64,000 nucleotides of DNA from a virus, in IMG/VR virus record IMGVR_UViG_3300028597_000009, positions 46,531 to 110,530 of that record; one strand, 5' to 3'. Below the pieces are notes generated by a model. The model was not told the DNA's origin. It saw nothing but the letters and a program-made list of their open reading frames with translations, and did not search any database. The position numbers and the translations under genes were made by a program. Below are positions 42,076 to 51,347 of the stretch, in pieces; position 1 is the first letter of the stretch, and every line of letters begins with the position of its first letter.

Positions 42076-42474
42076 ATGTCTCATTTGATCCACGTCCTCG
42101 ACTACAAGAAGTACCTGACCGAACAAGGCATCACCTGCCCTGTAGAACAAAGCGCCATCCTGGTGGAACCATTCGCCCGTGCGCTGATCCGTCACGCCTA
42201 CCGCACCGGCGGCCAGTGGACTCCTGTTGTCGACGCCAAGGCTTGGACCATGCTGGAGAAGTGGAACAGCGTGTCGCCGATCAATGCCCCTCTGGTTCAC
42301 CAGAAGGCCCTGTGGCGCATCAACAACCTGAACGGCTCCATGGCCCAGACCGGTACCCTGCCAAAGGCTGAAGAATACACCTGCGTCATCAACGACAAAG
42401 ATGTAACTCAGAACGAGCAGTTCAACACTCTGGTGGCTTACCTGTTGAAAGAGCTGGAGGCCGGCCGTGAGTGA
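42076..42474 (+). CDS. Unknown, highly expressed protein (132 aa)
   Basis: A compact soluble protein (MSHLIHVLDYKKYLTEQG...), Trp-containing, with a strong C-ending codon bias. Its stop overlaps the GTG start of the next gene (8-nt overlap), so they are made together. It may be a chaperone or partner of that inner-body-type protein. No family recognised. Confidence 0.6.
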   Translation: MSHLIHVLDYKKYLTEQGITCPVEQSAILVEPFARALIRHAYRTGGQWTPVVDAKAWTMLEKWNSVSPINAPLVHQKALWRINNLNGSMAQTGTLPKAEEYTCVINDKDVTQNEQFNTLVAYLLKELEAGRE

Positions 42475-43972
42475 ATCGCAACTCGACTCCTACTTCCAGC
42501 TGGGTAACAGCGCGCCTACCGACGCCTACCAGCCAGGTGAAGACAAGCAACGTATTGACCTGACCGAGTTCTATCGGGACAGTGATCAAGACAACGCAAC
42601 TGTTATGGTCATGGGTGCGGAAGAGCTGGCGCTGGGTAAGTTGTCCAAGCGTACTGCTATCCTGCTCAGCCTGTCGGGCACTGAGAGCTACGATCCGTTC
42701 CCATCTGAGCGTAACGCACGCATGGGCACCGAAGGCTTCTTCAGCACTATTGCAGAGGGTTTCAAGAAGTTCATTGAAACCATCATCAAATACATCCGCA
42801 TGGCCATCGACTGGGTTATCGACCTGATCCAAGGCATCTTCGGTTTCCGTAAGAGCGCCCGCATCAACGAAGAGATCAACAAGTCTCTCGACGAGATGAA
42901 GATCGAGTTCGCCAAGACCCTGAACGGTTTGGGCTTCCCTGGCAACGTGTACAACGTGGAAACCTTCTTGGGTGACCTGCCACCGAACCAAGACCGCCAA
43001 GCGCAACTGCACCTGCTGCGTAGCAAGTTCGACAAGGACAGTGATCAAGTCAAGAAATTGTCTGACACTGTTCCCCTGTTGCAACAGGCCATGGGCAAAA
43101 TCAAGCAGATCGGCGAGCGGGCCGAGCGTACGTTCAAGACCTTCAAGAAGACCTTGGGCGAAGAGTTCAACCGTAGCAAGGTTCGTCACCACACCGCCAA
43201 CAACACCGCCCCGCTGACCGAAGTCAACCGCGTGATGAAGGCCATCGAGGAAGCTACTCTCGCGTTGGATTCGACTGAGCTGGTGGGTTTGGTGTCGAAG
43301 ACCTACAGCACCCTGTTCGGTATCACCTTCACTAACGAAGAGCTGACCAACGGTTTCACTGAAGTGCAGAAGAAGCTTCAGGAAAACGTCAAGCTGGAAG
43401 TGGTTAAGCTGGACAAGGTCAACGTGGGCGAGACCCTGAGCAACATCCAGGATCTGAACACCCGCTACATGGGCATGGTCAGCGACGAGATCGATATCTC
43501 CAAGGTCAACTGGAAGGCGATGGGCACCATGATCGACCGTTCGGATGCCGAGAAGGTTGAGCTCATGTCGAAGATGTACAACGCTCCGACCATGTTGGCC
43601 AGCTATCAGAAGCTGTCGTTGAACATCCGCAACTTCACTCAGTTCTGCTTCTTCGTAACGAACGAGCTGCGCCGGGTAGAGAAACAGATCACCGACCTGA
43701 TCGAATGGCACCAGCGGACCCATGCGTACTACTACGCCGGTTTCGTTAACGACCTGGATAAGCTCAAGGAGATCGTTCTTGATGCTCAAAGCAAGGGTCA
43801 TGCGCCTTTGATCGGCAACGATCACATGGTCTTCATCAAGGCGGCCGACGCACAGACCTTCATGGAGAAGCTCTCGGCTAACATTAACTTCGGTCTGGAG
43901 AACGATATCGGTGGTCTGAAGACTATCGTTAACAACTTCTCCAAACAGACTGGTTGGGGTAAACTGATATGA
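42467..43972 (+). CDS. Inner-body-type virion protein with protease motif (501 aa)
   Basis: GTG start. A disordered acidic head of 85 residues ends with ARMGTE (Glu89), followed by GFFSTIAEGFKKFIETIIKY, an amphipathic/hydrophobic helix, then DWVIDLIQGIFGF and long charged helices. G-x-E fits the prohead protease consensus, giving a mature start at Gly90. The layout matches genes 37566, 53738, 55137 and 56695. Strong codon bias. Its stop overlaps the next start (ATGA). Confidence 0.7.
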   Translation: MSESQLDSYFQLGNSAPTDAYQPGEDKQRIDLTEFYRDSDQDNATVMVMGAEELALGKLSKRTAILLSLSGTESYDPFPSERNARMGTEGFFSTIAEGFKKFIETIIKYIRMAIDWVIDLIQGIFGFRKSARINEEINKSLDEMKIEFAKTLNGLGFPGNVYNVETFLGDLPPNQDRQAQLHLLRSKFDKDSDQVKKLSDTVPLLQQAMGKIKQIGERAERTFKTFKKTLGEEFNRSKVRHHTANNTAPLTEVNRVMKAIEEATLALDSTELVGLVSKTYSTLFGITFTNEELTNGFTEVQKKLQENVKLEVVKLDKVNVGETLSNIQDLNTRYMGMVSDEIDISKVNWKAMGTMIDRSDAEKVELMSKMYNAPTMLASYQKLSLNIRNFTQFCFFVTNELRRVEKQITDLIEWHQRTHAYYYAGFVNDLDKLKEIVLDAQSKGHAPLIGNDHMVFIKAADAQTFMEKLSANINFGLENDIGGLKTIVNNFSKQTGWGKLI

Positions 43973-44727
43973 GTCGTGAATCCCTGTGGGCGGAAATCAG
44001 CCAGCTTAAAGCGGTTGCTACTACCGTGTCCCAGCAAATGGCCGACGAGACCGTTCAGCTGACCAAGAGCATGGAGGATGGAATTACCCTTCCTGTGGCT
44101 CTGCGCATCGTCAACACGATCTGGGGTACTCATACTCAGTCGTCGCAGAAGCTCAAGGTTCAGTTGTCGGACACGTTCCCGAAGACCAACCGTGACGTTA
44201 TTCGTTACACTGCGTTGCCTGCGGATGAGCTGCGCAAGCTCACTGGTGAAATGGAAGAGGTAGTGTCTTACTTCGGCCTGATCCACGAGTACATCGAGAA
44301 ACTGGTGTGTGCTATCACCGCGGCGTTGGTTAAGGGTGAGCCTACTCCTGAAGGCCAAGAAACTGTTGACGAGTTCCGTCGTAACGTGTTGCAGTACTGC
44401 TGCTACATCAACGGCTACTTCTACGAAGTCAAAGATATGGTAAACGACGAGGCCTGTACGGCTTGGGACCATATCCGCATCGTACCAACTGGTGTATTGG
44501 ATGGTGACTACCTGTTCATCCAGTCCTTCAAGGATCAGTTGGCGACAGACCACGCAGAATTCCTCAAGCGTACGTTCTTCCGTCAAGAGCGTGATTACTG
44601 GTCGCTGGAAGATATCAAGTGGTCCTCGGATCGTCTGGTGCCTTTCATCAAGTTGCCGTTCCTCTTCGCAGAGTGGCTGAATGCTACCTACGCAGACGTT
44701 GTACTCGCAGAACCTGCTGGCGAATAA
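43969..44727 (+). CDS. Unknown protein coupled to an inner-body gene (252 aa)
   Basis: Helical, charged protein starting MSRESLWAEISQLKAVATT with a long heptad-like first helix. It ends before a strong convergent terminator. No G-x-E followed by an amphipathic helix is seen, so it is not a clear member of the cleaved family. ATGA coupling suggests it works with the preceding protein. Confidence 0.6.
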   Translation: MSRESLWAEISQLKAVATTVSQQMADETVQLTKSMEDGITLPVALRIVNTIWGTHTQSSQKLKVQLSDTFPKTNRDVIRYTALPADELRKLTGEMEEVVSYFGLIHEYIEKLVCAITAALVKGEPTPEGQETVDEFRRNVLQYCCYINGYFYEVKDMVNDEACTAWDHIRIVPTGVLDGDYLFIQSFKDQLATDHAEFLKRTFFRQERDYWSLEDIKWSSDRLVPFIKLPFLFAEWLNATYADVVLAEPAGE

Positions 44728-44743
44728 GCTGTACCGGCCATAT

Positions 44744-44775
44744 CCCCTCCTATCCCTTTGCGGGGATAGGAGGGG
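44744..44775. terminator. Bidirectional terminator between convergent genes
   Basis: CCCCTCCTATCCC pairs with GGGGATAGGAGGGG around a TTTG loop. TTATAGCTGC follows at 44781, a one-base variant of the post-hairpin motif. The leftward gene ends at 44792. Confidence 0.8.
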
Positions 44776-44791
44776 TAGGCTTATAGCTGCT

Positions 44792-47728
44792 TTACACCGG
44801 ACCCAGGCTTACCATGGATACGTCGTGTGGCAAGAAGACGATGTCAATGTCTTCAACGATGGACAACAGCCCATCAGAACTTTCCTGCAACAGTTTACGC
44901 ACACAGAAGCCAGTCAGACTGTCGGCGTTACTGATAACGTCAACCGAACTGTCACCAGCCAATGCACTCATCTTCACCGATACCACTTCACTCGAAGTAC
45001 CGTCCTTCAGCAACTTGGTTAACCCACTCACGTCGATGGTAGTAGCACCGAACAACGCTTCGTTGATGACCTGAGGGGTGCTGGCGGTAAGCGCGTCTTT
45101 GAGGCTGACGTTCTTGTAGCCAGTTGCAGTAAGGTAGAAGGTTACAACAAAGCCCAGATCCTGTTTGACGTAGGACTGATAGTTGCTGTTGACCACCACC
45201 TTCTGGTAACCCATCTTGTTGCGTGGCTGGTACATCAGTGTGGTCATGTCGAGCAAGGACGAGTTGAACGAGTCCATGTCCTGACCGATGTGGTTGACGA
45301 AGTAATCTTTGGTCTGCTGAGCAAACTCCAGATCATAGTCATCTTTGGTGAAGTAGTACGCACCGTCGAATGCGATGAAGTCCCAGTGGTACTGCAAGTC
45401 ACGAGGAGCGACTTCCACATATTGACCCTCGTCATCCAACACGAAGTCACCAATGCTGTACTTCAGGATAACCTGAGGTGGCACGGTGTTGGTGTACATG
45501 ACGTCACCTGCTTTATGCAGGATAACCGGCTTACCGTCGACCAGATCCAGTTCGCCGTTCTCTTTACGCTTGAGAACAGTGGCAGGATAGGTTTCAGGAA
45601 CCGGGGTGGTGTGACGTTTGTACTGCGCTTCACCGATGAGAGGCCGTATACGGCTGTACAGGTTGCCCAGCTTCTGACCCAGGGTAACCGCGTACTGGGT
45701 TTCGATGATCGCCACCATCGGCACTGTGAACAGCGTAGGATCGATCTTCTGATCCGACAAGGTACCAGTGTTGGCGCTATCGCCTTGCATGGTGAAGATA
45801 AACGTCATACCCAGATTCAGCGGGGTACCCGTGTTAGGCTGCACGCTGCCGAACTGCGAGAAGTTGGTGAAGTAGATAACGTCGTTGACATCCACGTCGA
45901 AGTTGGTATCCAACGCAAACTGCCAGATCCGCTCACCGCCTTCCGTTTGCCCGTAATACGTAGCCCCTATGCTAGCCAGGCTGTTCGAGTCCTCGGGTTG
46001 GATAGACAGTTGTACACCCACCTGAGAGTCATCCAGGTCTTTGTAGCTTTTGCCAGACTCAGTAACCAAGGTAACAAGATAGCCACCCTCGCGTTGTTCA
46101 ATGTTGATCTGCCCAACGCCTACTTCGATGCCCAGTGTGCTGTTTTCAGTCACAAAGGTCTGGTTGTTAACAACCGGCTCATCGAGATGGTAGGTACGCA
46201 ACACCGCTTGGGTGTTTGTCAGGTCCATGACGTAGTAGAAAGGTGTGTAGACCAACGTCTGGTCCGATACCAAGTCTACCAGCGCAGCGTTGCTCTTAGC
46301 CGCGTAGGAGGCCTTGATGACAGCGTTAACCAAGACAGTGCTTGGCTTACTGATGTCAAACAACACGTTGTGAGGAATGGTGATACGCTGACCGTTGTCA
46401 ATCACCACACCGCTGTCGATCAGGTTATTCACCGAGCACAGGTAACTGCCCACGAAGCACGCCATTGGAGCGAAGAACTTGGAGTTGTCAGGAATCGGCA
46501 GCTCTTTGGTCAGGGAGTACTTACGGCCGGTCGTGTAGTCGATGGTCTTGACAGAGTCGTAACCATAGTTCTCAACAGTACCGGTCAGGTTGTTCTGTGT
46601 GATTGGCAACACACGCTGACGACGACCCTGAATGAAGGAAGCCTTCAACTGAGCAAAGGACTTGGCATTGCTACCGCCTGTGGTACCGTTGATAGCACGC
46701 CATGCCACGCCACCCGTGTTCTTCAGGGCAGAGGAGTAAGGACCCAGAGTACCCGCACCAAAACGGTAGTCCTGGTAGTTGATGCCTACTTCATCCAGCT
46801 TGACCTCGGTAAAGTCCTTGGTCAACTCACCCTTGGTCGTGTAGGTATAGATGTCAATCACACCGATACCCGAACCGTTGGCGATATAAACGTCAGGGAT
46901 CTCGTAGTCGAAAGACCCATTGCTAACGTTCAGGTTAATCGACAGGGTTACAGTCGACGGGTTGAACACGTCTTGGTCGTAGGTCACCAAGATCTCGCGT
47001 TTAACCCCGTTGGTGGTCATGAACGCACGGACGCCGTACAGGTCGTCTTTGAAGTTGATGGTACCGTTGCAACCAGAACTCAAGTTGGACGTCAAGTTCT
47101 CGGTAGGCTTGCAAGCGATCTGACGCGCGGGGATAACGATCGTCAGGTAGACGTTGCCATTGATCTCACGCAGCGCTTTCTTCAGCAGGTTGGTAGAGAT
47201 CGGCGCAATCGGGTTGTTGGTAGTGTCGTCGTACACCACTTGATAACTGGTCTGTTCGCTGTAACGGATTTCAATACCGTTCTCAATAGCGAAGGTGTAA
47301 CCATTGAACTCGACTTCGGTGTCCTTCGGCAGCAACAGCATTTTGTACGTGAAGGACGTCTTACCCGACTGTACTGTTACGTCTTTAGCCAGCGACAGAA
47401 ACACCGACTCCAGAATAGCGAACTGCAACTGCACGATCGACGGGTTACCGAACATACCGTACTGTTCTTCTTCCGACATGTGGCGGCTGAGATCAGAGGT
47501 AGACCGTGCGTGCGCTGGGAACAACTTGGCAATGGCGTCGTCTACCCGGTTAAGGATACCGTAGCCAGTACCGAGGATGAGGTCGGTTGCATAGATGAAA
47601 GGGTGAGACTTGCTGTTCTGCGAGATGGCTCTGTCGAACCAAGCGGTCTCGAGATCGTTAACGACAGTGTTAACCCCACGGATAGGGTTGTTGGCCAGAC
47701 TGACCAGTTGGTCTTGAGTTAATGCCAT
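44792..47728 (-). CDS. Large probable virion structural protein (978 aa)
   Basis: Leftward; the start ATG at 47728 overlaps the preceding stop (TAATG). A short helical N-terminal region (QDQLVSLANNPIRGVNTVVNDLE) is followed by many beta-rich blocks with Asn, Thr, Val and Tyr. A LLPKDTEVEFNGYTFAIENG segment near residue 135 recalls baseplate wedge (gp6/J-type) proteins, which have 'x-G-x-x-F-x-I' loops after a helical start. No collagen-like or enzymatic motifs. Codon bias moderate. It is probably a tail or baseplate component, but that is uncertain. Confidence 0.55.
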   Translation of the reverse strand: MALTQDQLVSLANNPIRGVNTVVNDLETAWFDRAISQNSKSHPFIYATDLILGTGYGILNRVDDAIAKLFPAHARSTSDLSRHMSEEEQYGMFGNPSIVQLQFAILESVFLSLAKDVTVQSGKTSFTYKMLLLPKDTEVEFNGYTFAIENGIEIRYSEQTSYQVVYDDTTNNPIAPISTNLLKKALREINGNVYLTIVIPARQIACKPTENLTSNLSSGCNGTINFKDDLYGVRAFMTTNGVKREILVTYDQDVFNPSTVTLSINLNVSNGSFDYEIPDVYIANGSGIGVIDIYTYTTKGELTKDFTEVKLDEVGINYQDYRFGAGTLGPYSSALKNTGGVAWRAINGTTGGSNAKSFAQLKASFIQGRRQRVLPITQNNLTGTVENYGYDSVKTIDYTTGRKYSLTKELPIPDNSKFFAPMACFVGSYLCSVNNLIDSGVVIDNGQRITIPHNVLFDISKPSTVLVNAVIKASYAAKSNAALVDLVSDQTLVYTPFYYVMDLTNTQAVLRTYHLDEPVVNNQTFVTENSTLGIEVGVGQINIEQREGGYLVTLVTESGKSYKDLDDSQVGVQLSIQPEDSNSLASIGATYYGQTEGGERIWQFALDTNFDVDVNDVIYFTNFSQFGSVQPNTGTPLNLGMTFIFTMQGDSANTGTLSDQKIDPTLFTVPMVAIIETQYAVTLGQKLGNLYSRIRPLIGEAQYKRHTTPVPETYPATVLKRKENGELDLVDGKPVILHKAGDVMYTNTVPPQVILKYSIGDFVLDDEGQYVEVAPRDLQYHWDFIAFDGAYYFTKDDYDLEFAQQTKDYFVNHIGQDMDSFNSSLLDMTTLMYQPRNKMGYQKVVVNSNYQSYVKQDLGFVVTFYLTATGYKNVSLKDALTASTPQVINEALFGATTIDVSGLTKLLKDGTSSEVVSVKMSALAGDSSVDVISNADSLTGFCVRKLLQESSDGLLSIVEDIDIVFLPHDVSMVSLGPV

Positions 47729-48801
47729 TACAGAGGACTCCAGTATTCCATTTCCATGCTGTTCACGTTGATCCATGGATAAGCAGCATAACCACCTTCG
47801 AAGTATTCGCTTACCTTCAACTGGCGGAAGTTCTGTTCACGGACCTGAGCGCTCATGTTTGGGTTGAAGAAGAGAGTAGTGCGGTTGAACATATCCGCAA
47901 TACGAATGTTGTTGTAACGGAAGGCGATACTTGGGAAGGTGATCTCTACTTCATCTTGCCCTTGGCCCCGCAGACTGTTCTGCGTACGGTCGATAGCGCT
48001 GAACGCACCCGATGGGTAGGTGTTAGGCCAAGAGTAGCCGTTACAGAACAGACCTTCGATACTGCGCATGTTCTTGTTCATGATGACATGGTAGATGCGC
48101 ATGTCATAATCGCGGTAATTCTGTAGCAACGCTTCTGGATAAGGTTCCAGCCCTTCATCGCCCAGCGTTACCCCTTCGATGTAGTGGTTGATCACGTCGA
48201 AGATAAAGGGAACGAAGTTAGGCTTAGGGTTGTGGAAACTCAAACGCATGTCGTAGTCATAGTTGACTTTGAGGATGCCGCTCACGTACTGGTAGACTTC
48301 CTTACGGATACCAGGTTGCGACTTCTCTACGTTCAACGACACGTCTGGGAAACCAGAACTGACTTTAAGACAGTTGGTCAATCCAGCCATCCACGGGTAC
48401 ATCGGGTCATGCAGCGCATCGTTACCACTGTTTGCTCGACCCCATACAGGGTCCAACAATCCCTTGACGTAATGCTGTAACGAGTTGCGAGTCGGTTCAT
48501 AAAGCGGCAACAGTTGAGGGTGTTTTATCACGTTTTCATCGGATAAGTTCAACAGCGGCCGGTTAATGAAGACTAATCCTATGGTGTCGTCGGGGATGGG
48601 AGCCATCTGGTTCCCGGGACCTAAAATACGGACGCCCTTGAGCATGTTGACCAAAGCACTGTTGTACCCCGGACCACCGTTTTCTCTGAAGACGTATTCT
48701 CGCCATTCTTCAACAGTGTTCGAGTCGAGTGCAATAGTAGGTTGTTCATTTCCCGGGGTCTTATCGTACCATCCATCGTAAAGATTCGGATCATCAGCCA
48801 T
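47728..48801 (-). CDS. Probable virion structural protein (357 aa)
   Basis: First gene of the leftward pair, GGGAG 10 nt before its ATG. Opening acidic and Pro/Tyr/Trp-rich; IGLVFINRPLLNL near residue 75 is a hydrophobic strand-turn seen in other tail-type proteins, and the C-terminal part is aromatic (EGGYAAYPWINVNSMEMEYW). Coupled to the 978-aa gene, so the two likely assemble together. Family not recognised with certainty. Confidence 0.5.
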   Translation of the reverse strand: MADDPNLYDGWYDKTPGNEQPTIALDSNTVEEWREYVFRENGGPGYNSALVNMLKGVRILGPGNQMAPIPDDTIGLVFINRPLLNLSDENVIKHPQLLPLYEPTRNSLQHYVKGLLDPVWGRANSGNDALHDPMYPWMAGLTNCLKVSSGFPDVSLNVEKSQPGIRKEVYQYVSGILKVNYDYDMRLSFHNPKPNFVPFIFDVINHYIEGVTLGDEGLEPYPEALLQNYRDYDMRIYHVIMNKNMRSIEGLFCNGYSWPNTYPSGAFSAIDRTQNSLRGQGQDEVEITFPSIAFRYNNIRIADMFNRTTLFFNPNMSAQVREQNFRQLKVSEYFEGGYAAYPWINVNSMEMEYWSPL

Positions 48802-48836
48802 GTCGTTGGCTCCCGTTATTAAGAGGTGAAGTATTC

Positions 48837-49955
48837 ATGATTAACCAAATTGTAGGTCTGGGGTCTTTCCTGCTGGACATTGCGGCAAAACTGTATCCCG
48901 ACAGTAAAGACATAAACTCCGCTGCCAACGTGGCAGGTCAAGTACGACGTTCATACAATGTGGTTTCTACCACCTCGGTCCATGAGAGCGCCAACCGCGC
49001 AATCATTGCTCCAATGGTGGCCGTAGAAGCCTCGCTGTTGCACCAAGAATTCATGTCGGACTTGATGCAAATCGTTATGCTGCGAGATATCGTCGCTACC
49101 CTGACGCACATCGCACTGCAAGGCTCTGTGGGCCTCGGCGTGAAGGTTGAGAACATCATCGGCGGCATCAACCCTAACCGGGCTGGCATGATGTCTCTGG
49201 CTGGCTGTGAATCGCTGGATGACAACATCCGCGCTGTTACTGGTAACGAGGAAGACGACAAGGCCAAGCTGCCTGAAGTTGACACCGTTCGTATCGACGG
49301 CAAGAACGTTCCTGATATGGCTGAGTACACCCCACTCGCCGTCGGTAAAGTGGTCATGGCCACTCTGTACAACGACAACGGCACCAAGATCGACTTCCCG
49401 TTGACCTTCCGCCAGATCCCAGTTCCGTTGCCGGCCAAAGACCTGAAGCGTATCTTCAGTGCTGCCAAGATCGAAGAAGGTTTCTTCGCTCGCCTGCTGA
49501 TGGCCAAGACCAAGGAAATCACTTATCCTGAATTCCTCTCCGGTCGTGACATCATCAAAGACCGCTTCAACATCCGCAACGAAGAGATGTCCGGCTATTA
49601 CAAGGAAGCGCAGAAGCGCGAGAACGGTAACAAGCTGGCTGCTGTTCGTACTGGTCTGGTTAGCTTCAACAGCATGGCCAACACCTTCATCATGTCGAAA
49701 GATGCCGCTACTCAGCTGGAACTCGACATCGGTAAGCGTTTCAACAACGCCTCTTCCCGTGAAGGCATCTTCAAGGCCGTTGTAGCCAACACCATTGTTG
49801 TCTGCGACGAAGACCGTGGTATCTACACGTTCTACACGCACGGTAGCGATATGCACGAGACTTACACTCGTAAAGACATCGCCATCAAATCCAAAAAAGA
49901 TTCGGGTTCCAACACTTTGGCGGACCTGGTCAAGTTGCTCAACGGAGGCATGTGA
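48837..49955 (+). CDS. Probable virion or inner-body-associated protein (372 aa)
   Basis: AGAGGTGA precedes the ATG. Starts with a hydrophobic helix (MINQIVGLGSFLLDIAAKLY). SLAGCES and VTGNEED resemble protease sites near residues 120-140. The rest is mixed, with a long C-terminal alpha/beta region. Strong codon bias. First gene of a rightward operon of at least nine genes. Function unknown, likely virion. Confidence 0.6.
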   Translation: MINQIVGLGSFLLDIAAKLYPDSKDINSAANVAGQVRRSYNVVSTTSVHESANRAIIAPMVAVEASLLHQEFMSDLMQIVMLRDIVATLTHIALQGSVGLGVKVENIIGGINPNRAGMMSLAGCESLDDNIRAVTGNEEDDKAKLPEVDTVRIDGKNVPDMAEYTPLAVGKVVMATLYNDNGTKIDFPLTFRQIPVPLPAKDLKRIFSAAKIEEGFFARLLMAKTKEITYPEFLSGRDIIKDRFNIRNEEMSGYYKEAQKRENGNKLAAVRTGLVSFNSMANTFIMSKDAATQLELDIGKRFNNASSREGIFKAVVANTIVVCDEDRGIYTFYTHGSDMHETYTRKDIAIKSKKDSGSNTLADLVKLLNGGM

Positions 49956-50836
49956 TGGATATCACTCAATACGTCGGTGGCGTCAAGACGGTCAAGCAGA
50001 ACGAAATCCTTTCCACTATCCTCAACGTGGAAGTCGCTGCGGCTGATCTGGATGCTGGTCTGGAAAGCATCATCAACAACAGCATCGACCTGTCGACCCA
50101 GATCGAGAAGTGGGTTCTGACCAAGGGCGTGAACAAGGCGATCCATCAGGCCGGCTTTAAAGCTGACACCCTGATCGAGTTCACTCGTCACGGTCTGGGC
50201 GTTATCAAGGCGCTGAGCCCTGAGATCACCAAGATGGTCAAGAGCTACAAGGAAACCCTGTGGGACGGTAAGCTGATGTCCGTCAAACAGGCCAACGTCC
50301 TGAACGTCATCGAGTACATGAACTTCTGGGTCAAGTACTCCCGCATGATGTACGAAGTTCTGCTGACCATGAACAACGAAGGTGTTGAGCCTTCCAAGTA
50401 CCTGACCGGCATGGACCTCAAGTGGATGAACGGTAGCGAGATGTTCTACCGCATGTTCACCATCGACCTGATGAAGGGCGGCCGCTACATCCTCGACAAC
50501 ATGGCCAAACTGCCAGACATCGAAGTGTCGCCGACCTCTCTGGACGTGCTGAAGGCCTCCGAAGGTAGCGGTCATATCGACGTCCTGAACAAAGGCTTCG
50601 GTATCCACAACGTCAACCCGCTGTTCTGGCTGGGCCTGGGTATCAGCAAGATCCAGGGCATGTGGATCGACAAGCTGCGTCGCGACAACGAATACTTCGC
50701 TATGAAGATCTCGCAAGCGATCAACAAGCGTAACGGTTCGCCTGATCCTGATCTGGATCGTCGCATCGAGATCTACCAGGACAAGATCATCAAGAACGAT
50801 CACTCCATCTCTGAAATCGAGGCCCAATATGCCTGA
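49955..50836 (+). CDS. Unknown, highly expressed helical protein (293 aa)
   Basis: GGAGG is 6 nt before the ATG at 49955, favouring it over the GTG at 49952. It overlaps the preceding stop (TGATG). Helical and charged with a 'KLMSVKQANVLNVIEYMNFW' stretch and repeated Lys/Asp motifs. Strong codon bias. No family recognised; position suggests a virion or head-assembly role. Confidence 0.6.
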   Translation: MDITQYVGGVKTVKQNEILSTILNVEVAAADLDAGLESIINNSIDLSTQIEKWVLTKGVNKAIHQAGFKADTLIEFTRHGLGVIKALSPEITKMVKSYKETLWDGKLMSVKQANVLNVIEYMNFWVKYSRMMYEVLLTMNNEGVEPSKYLTGMDLKWMNGSEMFYRMFTIDLMKGGRYILDNMAKLPDIEVSPTSLDVLKASEGSGHIDVLNKGFGIHNVNPLFWLGLGISKIQGMWIDKLRRDNEYFAMKISQAINKRNGSPDPDLDRRIEIYQDKIIKNDHSISEIEAQYA

Positions 50837-51347
50837 GTATCGGATTACCCCAAATGGTTACGCGAATGCTGCCCTGGGTGACTCCGATCTTGGGGTGATC
50901 TTCAAGAACCTTCAGTGTCTGCGGAACGACGCTTACGTCGACTTCGATCTGATCATGAAGGGCGCAGTAACCATCGAAACCCTGCGTGAAGCTAACCTCC
51001 TCACCGGTCGTTCCTTTGCTCAGTTCCTGGAAGTCAACTTTGATTCCGGCAAAGGACCCTTGGCCAGTCTGGTACGCGACATCGTTCATTATCTGAATGG
51101 TCGTTGTGGTCACCAGACTATCATCACCTCGCTTAACATCGAGGAGAATAAACTCCGCAGTCTGACTAAGGCTCGCCATGGCACTTACACGCCAGCGATC
51201 CGTAGCGGCGGCGGGGAGGCTTTCCTGAAAGATCAGGACAAGGTTTACGACAACGATCTGTACCGTTTGATGTCTGGCGTTGGTGCCGGCGTGGTCGGGC
51301 GGATCCTTTTGCTCCTAGGAGGAGACAGCTACTATGGGTCAAATTAA
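50829..51347 (+). CDS. Unknown protein (172 aa)
   Basis: It overlaps the preceding gene by 8 nt and the following one by 14 nt, the pattern of a tightly coupled operon. Mixed alpha/beta, ending with a Gly-rich hydrophobic segment (GVGAGVVGRILLLLGG) that could be a membrane-interacting tail. Function unknown. Confidence 0.55.
   Translation: MPEYRITPNGYANAALGDSDLGVIFKNLQCLRNDAYVDFDLIMKGAVTIETLREANLLTGRSFAQFLEVNFDSGKGPLASLVRDIVHYLNGRCGHQTIITSLNIEENKLRSLTKARHGTYTPAIRSGGGEAFLKDQDKVYDNDLYRLMSGVGAGVVGRILLLLGGDSYYGSN

Noticed and set aside
45290-47722. An 810-codon frame antisense to the 978-aa structural protein
   Set aside because: Shadow frame of a long biased gene; composition is typical of antisense (Val/Arg/Asp/His/Gln runs) and no regulatory site supports it.
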